Shown here: piece by piece, positions 60,923 through 64,000 of the stretch
Position numbering within the stretch: the first letter of the stretch is position 1
Layout of the letters: the number at the start of each line of letters is the position of its first letter
Assembly: GCA_904066235.2 (NCBI GenBank)
Contig: CAJFCV020000005.1
Coordinates: 4,335,501-4,399,500 of the forward strand
From: Bursaphelenchus xylophilus
Taxonomy: Eukaryota; Nematoda; Chromadorea; Rhabditida; Aphelenchoididae
Length of the DNA stretch: 64,000 bases
Reading direction: 5' to 3'
Translations under genes and position numbers: made by a program
The notes under the pieces: model-generated
What the model was told of the DNA's origin: nothing
Seen by the model: only the letters and a program-made list of their open reading frames with translations
Database searches by the model: none

Positions 60923-63900
60923 TCACAATGGGTATTAAACAATGTATTCTTATGTCGTATATTTCGTCACCTAAAATGCGTAGCTAGTTGAACCCAAGAA
61001 TCTCTGTTTCAATAAGTTAATTTTATAAAATTTTCAATGCTTTGCATAATAACTCGATTAAATTGATGGATAAGCTGGTTTTAGAGCATGATTTAAAGAA
61101 AGAGTTATGGTGTTGTTATGCAGAGAGTAGTCTACTGAATAATTTTTTTTGAATCAAAATACGAATAAATATTAATATATGTAGACTTTGAAATATGGGG
61201 TTTTCACACAAAATTCCTTGGGTAGTTTTTTTGTGGATTTAGTTTCCTCCAAATTTTGCTAATTTAATACTCCGAACAAGTGAAGAAATAGACAAGTATA
61301 AATACGAGGTTAATATTATAATTGTAACCTGATCTAAAGACTCTGAGTTGGTGCTGTTGACTTTTCAGACTCTGTTGAAAATATTTTTGGATGAAATTTT
61401 ATGGATCATGCTGTTAGAGACTTCATCTATTCTAATTCAAAAAATCTTGTTTTGCAAGAAATTGTAGGTGTTTTGGAGATTGTTGTTCATCTTTGTTTTA
61501 TCATGGCGTCAGGATGGTTAATTTGATTAGTTGAGAAAAAAAACAACTGCCTATTTAAACTATGGAAGTTTAGTTTAACTTGGGGATCTTTTGATTTGTA
61601 TTTTTGGGTGTTTCTCGCATTTTATTCATACTTTTCTAACTTACACTTCTTGTCTTATGTACAATATAAAGTTTCGTAGTATAACTCCTTCTCCAAGAAG
61701 TTTCTGACTCCCTGATTCAAAGGATCTTGTCATAAAAGGGCGTGGATGAAAACGAGAGAAAACATTCGATTCAAAGGAAACGAAAGGGCTACATTATCCA
61801 TCAAAGAGGTCTGGAAGAATTTCTTTTAACCGATTTCAGGTGGATACATTGTGGGAATCAGATGACATAATCGCCCGAACGTTTTCTAATCCTTCTTTTA
61901 TGTGTTTCCCATAAAAAACAAGTGAATTTAGAGTAATCAAATGATGAAAATTGAGATTTCTTTTGACACTCTTAGCTGCAGGTATAAACTACGATTATTT
62001 TCGACATTTTATGTTGAACTTTCATTTATCTGTACTCCGTTGTCATCAAAAGTTGTTATATTTTGTATTAACGAGATTCCTTTGTTCCGATTGCATCAGA
62101 ATTGAGAATAAATTATTCAAATCTCCCCCAAACTACAAAAAGAAGATAATTTTGGCCTCTCAAGGACACAGAGAGCTCTCAAAATATCTGAGGCTTTGGG
62201 TCTTCGGAAGCCATTAAGATTTTTAGGATCAGGATTGGCGGATATCCGACAATTCATAGGAAATCTCAATCGTAAATTTATGGTGCTTCGATTCCCACAG
62301 AAAATCAACTCTTTTTTACCAATTCTTTGAAGTAGCTCTATTGGTAGTATGAAATTTTTCAAAATCCCCAAAAATTTTTTGTTTAGCACAAATTTTCATT
62401 TCAGCTGCCCATAAACTCCATCATCTCTGACCTTCGCCGAACAAATTGTTCGTATCTCTGTATTCTACCATAAAATTAATTTACTTCAGTCATCATTGTT
62501 TTGTTGATTTAGTTCACAACCCAATTTATTTTGTGGAATTTTAATTTTAATCCTCTGGAAGTCAGAAGAGCAGAACGTCCCTTTTCGGAGGTACTGGTCA
62601 CTGTAACATGTTTTTTGATTTCCGCTAATTGAACCGTAAATTTGGGGCGATTTCGTTTTTCAATCGCGGAGGTTCGTTTTGGGTTACTTTTAGGTTTTTT
62701 ATTGGATTCGGTTAAGAGAGTTAAGAGTGGGTTAAATCGATGATCAAAAAGTAACCAGATTTGCTCAACGTTTGATTTATATAACATTTTTTTCAGGGTG
62801 AAAACGTAAATTTCTCATTAAAACTGCTTTTTAGTCATCCATTTAGCCATAAGCTTTATGAGATTTCGCTGAAACTTGGCATAAATTTGAAAAAATGGGG
62901 CTTGAAAAATACAAAATTTTACAATTTTCAATTTCCTTCTCAATTTCAAACAGCCGTTAAGACGCTGTTGTCGCTGATCACTTTTTACAACGGCGATCCC
63001 GCTCTGTGAAGAATCTTAAGAATTTTTTTCAAAAACAACTCTGATTCAACAAGTTTTCGAACCATAGAAAAGAAAGGAAAGTTGTGTTTTGTAAAGGTAA
63101 AAAGAACGTATTACATCTTAGCGCACTTTTGCTTACACATTTTTAACAGGAAGTTTAAGGGGTCATAGTAAAAAAGTATATATTTTTGGTGATGTTGAGG
63201 GCAAAATTTAGGTTATTTTTCAGAAAAAATAGAGTTTTGATTTTTTGAAAGTTCATGCTCAAAGTTTGATGTGTTTCCTAAGGGCGTATACGCCTTTATA
63301 AAAAGGATTTCTTTATATAAAATACCAAAGGCTGGCTGTACTGACAGACTGTTTTTTGGCGATTTGTTACAAAACTTTTCGAGTTTTTAGCACTTCAGGT
63401 TTAGTCATCATGTGTAATATAAATATTTTTTACCCCGCTTTTTCTCAAAATCTCCTCAAAATTCTTCAATAACACAACAGTTCTATTACTCTCTCATTGA
63501 TCCCGCTCAATTATTTATTTTTAAGCCTATTTTTACAACTCAAAACATACGTCAGATATTACACTGTGATTTGGACCATGTTTACCTAGTAAAAATAGAT
63601 CAGCTGACCGTCGTATTGCTCGCCAATCACTCTCTTCTAATCACTTATCAACCCATTTATTTTGGTGGAGATTTCTGCGCATTTTTCGAATACTTTTCGC
63701 CAGATTCTTACAGTTTTTGACCGATTGTTTTATAAGATTTGAAGGTCTCTGACGATCTTCATTTTAAAGTGCTTGAGCTGTTCATAAATTTCTGTAAATG
63801 CGGAATTACTCTTCAAGGTTCAGTGTATTGTCCGTAGATAGTAACTACAAAACAGTTTATTTTAGTCGAAAAACTAGTTTTCCAATCAAAACAGAAGATG

Positions 63901-64000
63901 ATTCTTACTAGTTTTTTGTTAATCAGTACAGATTGACCTTTAAGATGGGTTTACTTTATTTACAGTGGTCGGAAAGGTTTCTTATTCTTACTCCCACGTT
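60923..64000. other. 3 kb without a recognised gene
   Basis: AT-rich. Frames of 88-92 codons (61951-62217 plus; 62117-62389 and 62509-62787 minus) show no motif or coherent exon structure. The region just after 60922 is the 3' UTR of pir-1. No repeats or RNA genes seen. Confidence 0.4.

Noticed and set aside
62509..62787. 92-codon minus-strand frame starting with ATG
   Set aside because: No homology recognised and no exon neighbours; a random frame of this length is expected in 3 kb.

Overview
The window is eukaryotic DNA from a nematode, probably a chromadorean. It is AT-rich and carries short spliced genes, four cuticle collagen genes with the nematode N-terminal exon and cysteine-flanked Gly-X-Y layout, worm-like RFC2 and PIR-1 genes, and TTAGGC-type repeats. 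Exon models were built by hand from splice sites and reading-frame continuity. No search was run, so assignments rest on motif recognition.

Layout. 1-19433 is one satellite array of 159-bp units (about 122 copies), running off the left edge and containing local 12-, 13- and 14-unit segmental duplications. 19699-27518 holds three tandem minus-strand paralogues of secreted pepsin-fold (A1) proteins whose catalytic DTG motifs are lost, plus a relic of a fourth copy. Intron 1 of the middle gene contains a 2-kb near-perfect palindromic element with a tRNA-Thr-like sequence in each arm. 27743-28649 is an unrecognised secreted protein. 29253-37024 is a cluster of four cuticle collagens in alternating orientation (-,+,-,+). 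The last two share a practically identical collagen domain in inverted orientation. 37261-39586 has two small unrecognised membrane or secreted protein genes separated by a foldback element with a telomere-like core. 40607-41902 is a dead Tc1/mariner element. 43184-45654 is a gene-poor stretch with 20 perfect copies of the palindrome GCACNGTGC. After that come a small membrane protein (46374-46843), an SLC22-like MFS transporter (49214-51308), a 1.3-kb TTAA-flanked inverted-repeat element (51498-52804), an unrecognised multi-pass membrane protein (55498-56915), replication factor C subunit 2 (57089-58730), and, divergent from it, a PIR-1/DUSP11-type RNA 5'-triphosphatase with a long C-terminal extension. 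60923-64000 shows no gene I can support.

The functional groups are cuticle building (collagens), secreted or surface non-catalytic pepsin-like proteins, solute transport, DNA replication (RFC2) and RNA 5'-end processing (PIR-1). Four of about 50 predicted introns need a GC-AG splice pair to keep frame, a high share. The best candidates for undescribed biology are the GCACNGTGC cluster, the palindromic tRNA-bearing element, the pseudo-pepsin cluster and the extended PIR-1.
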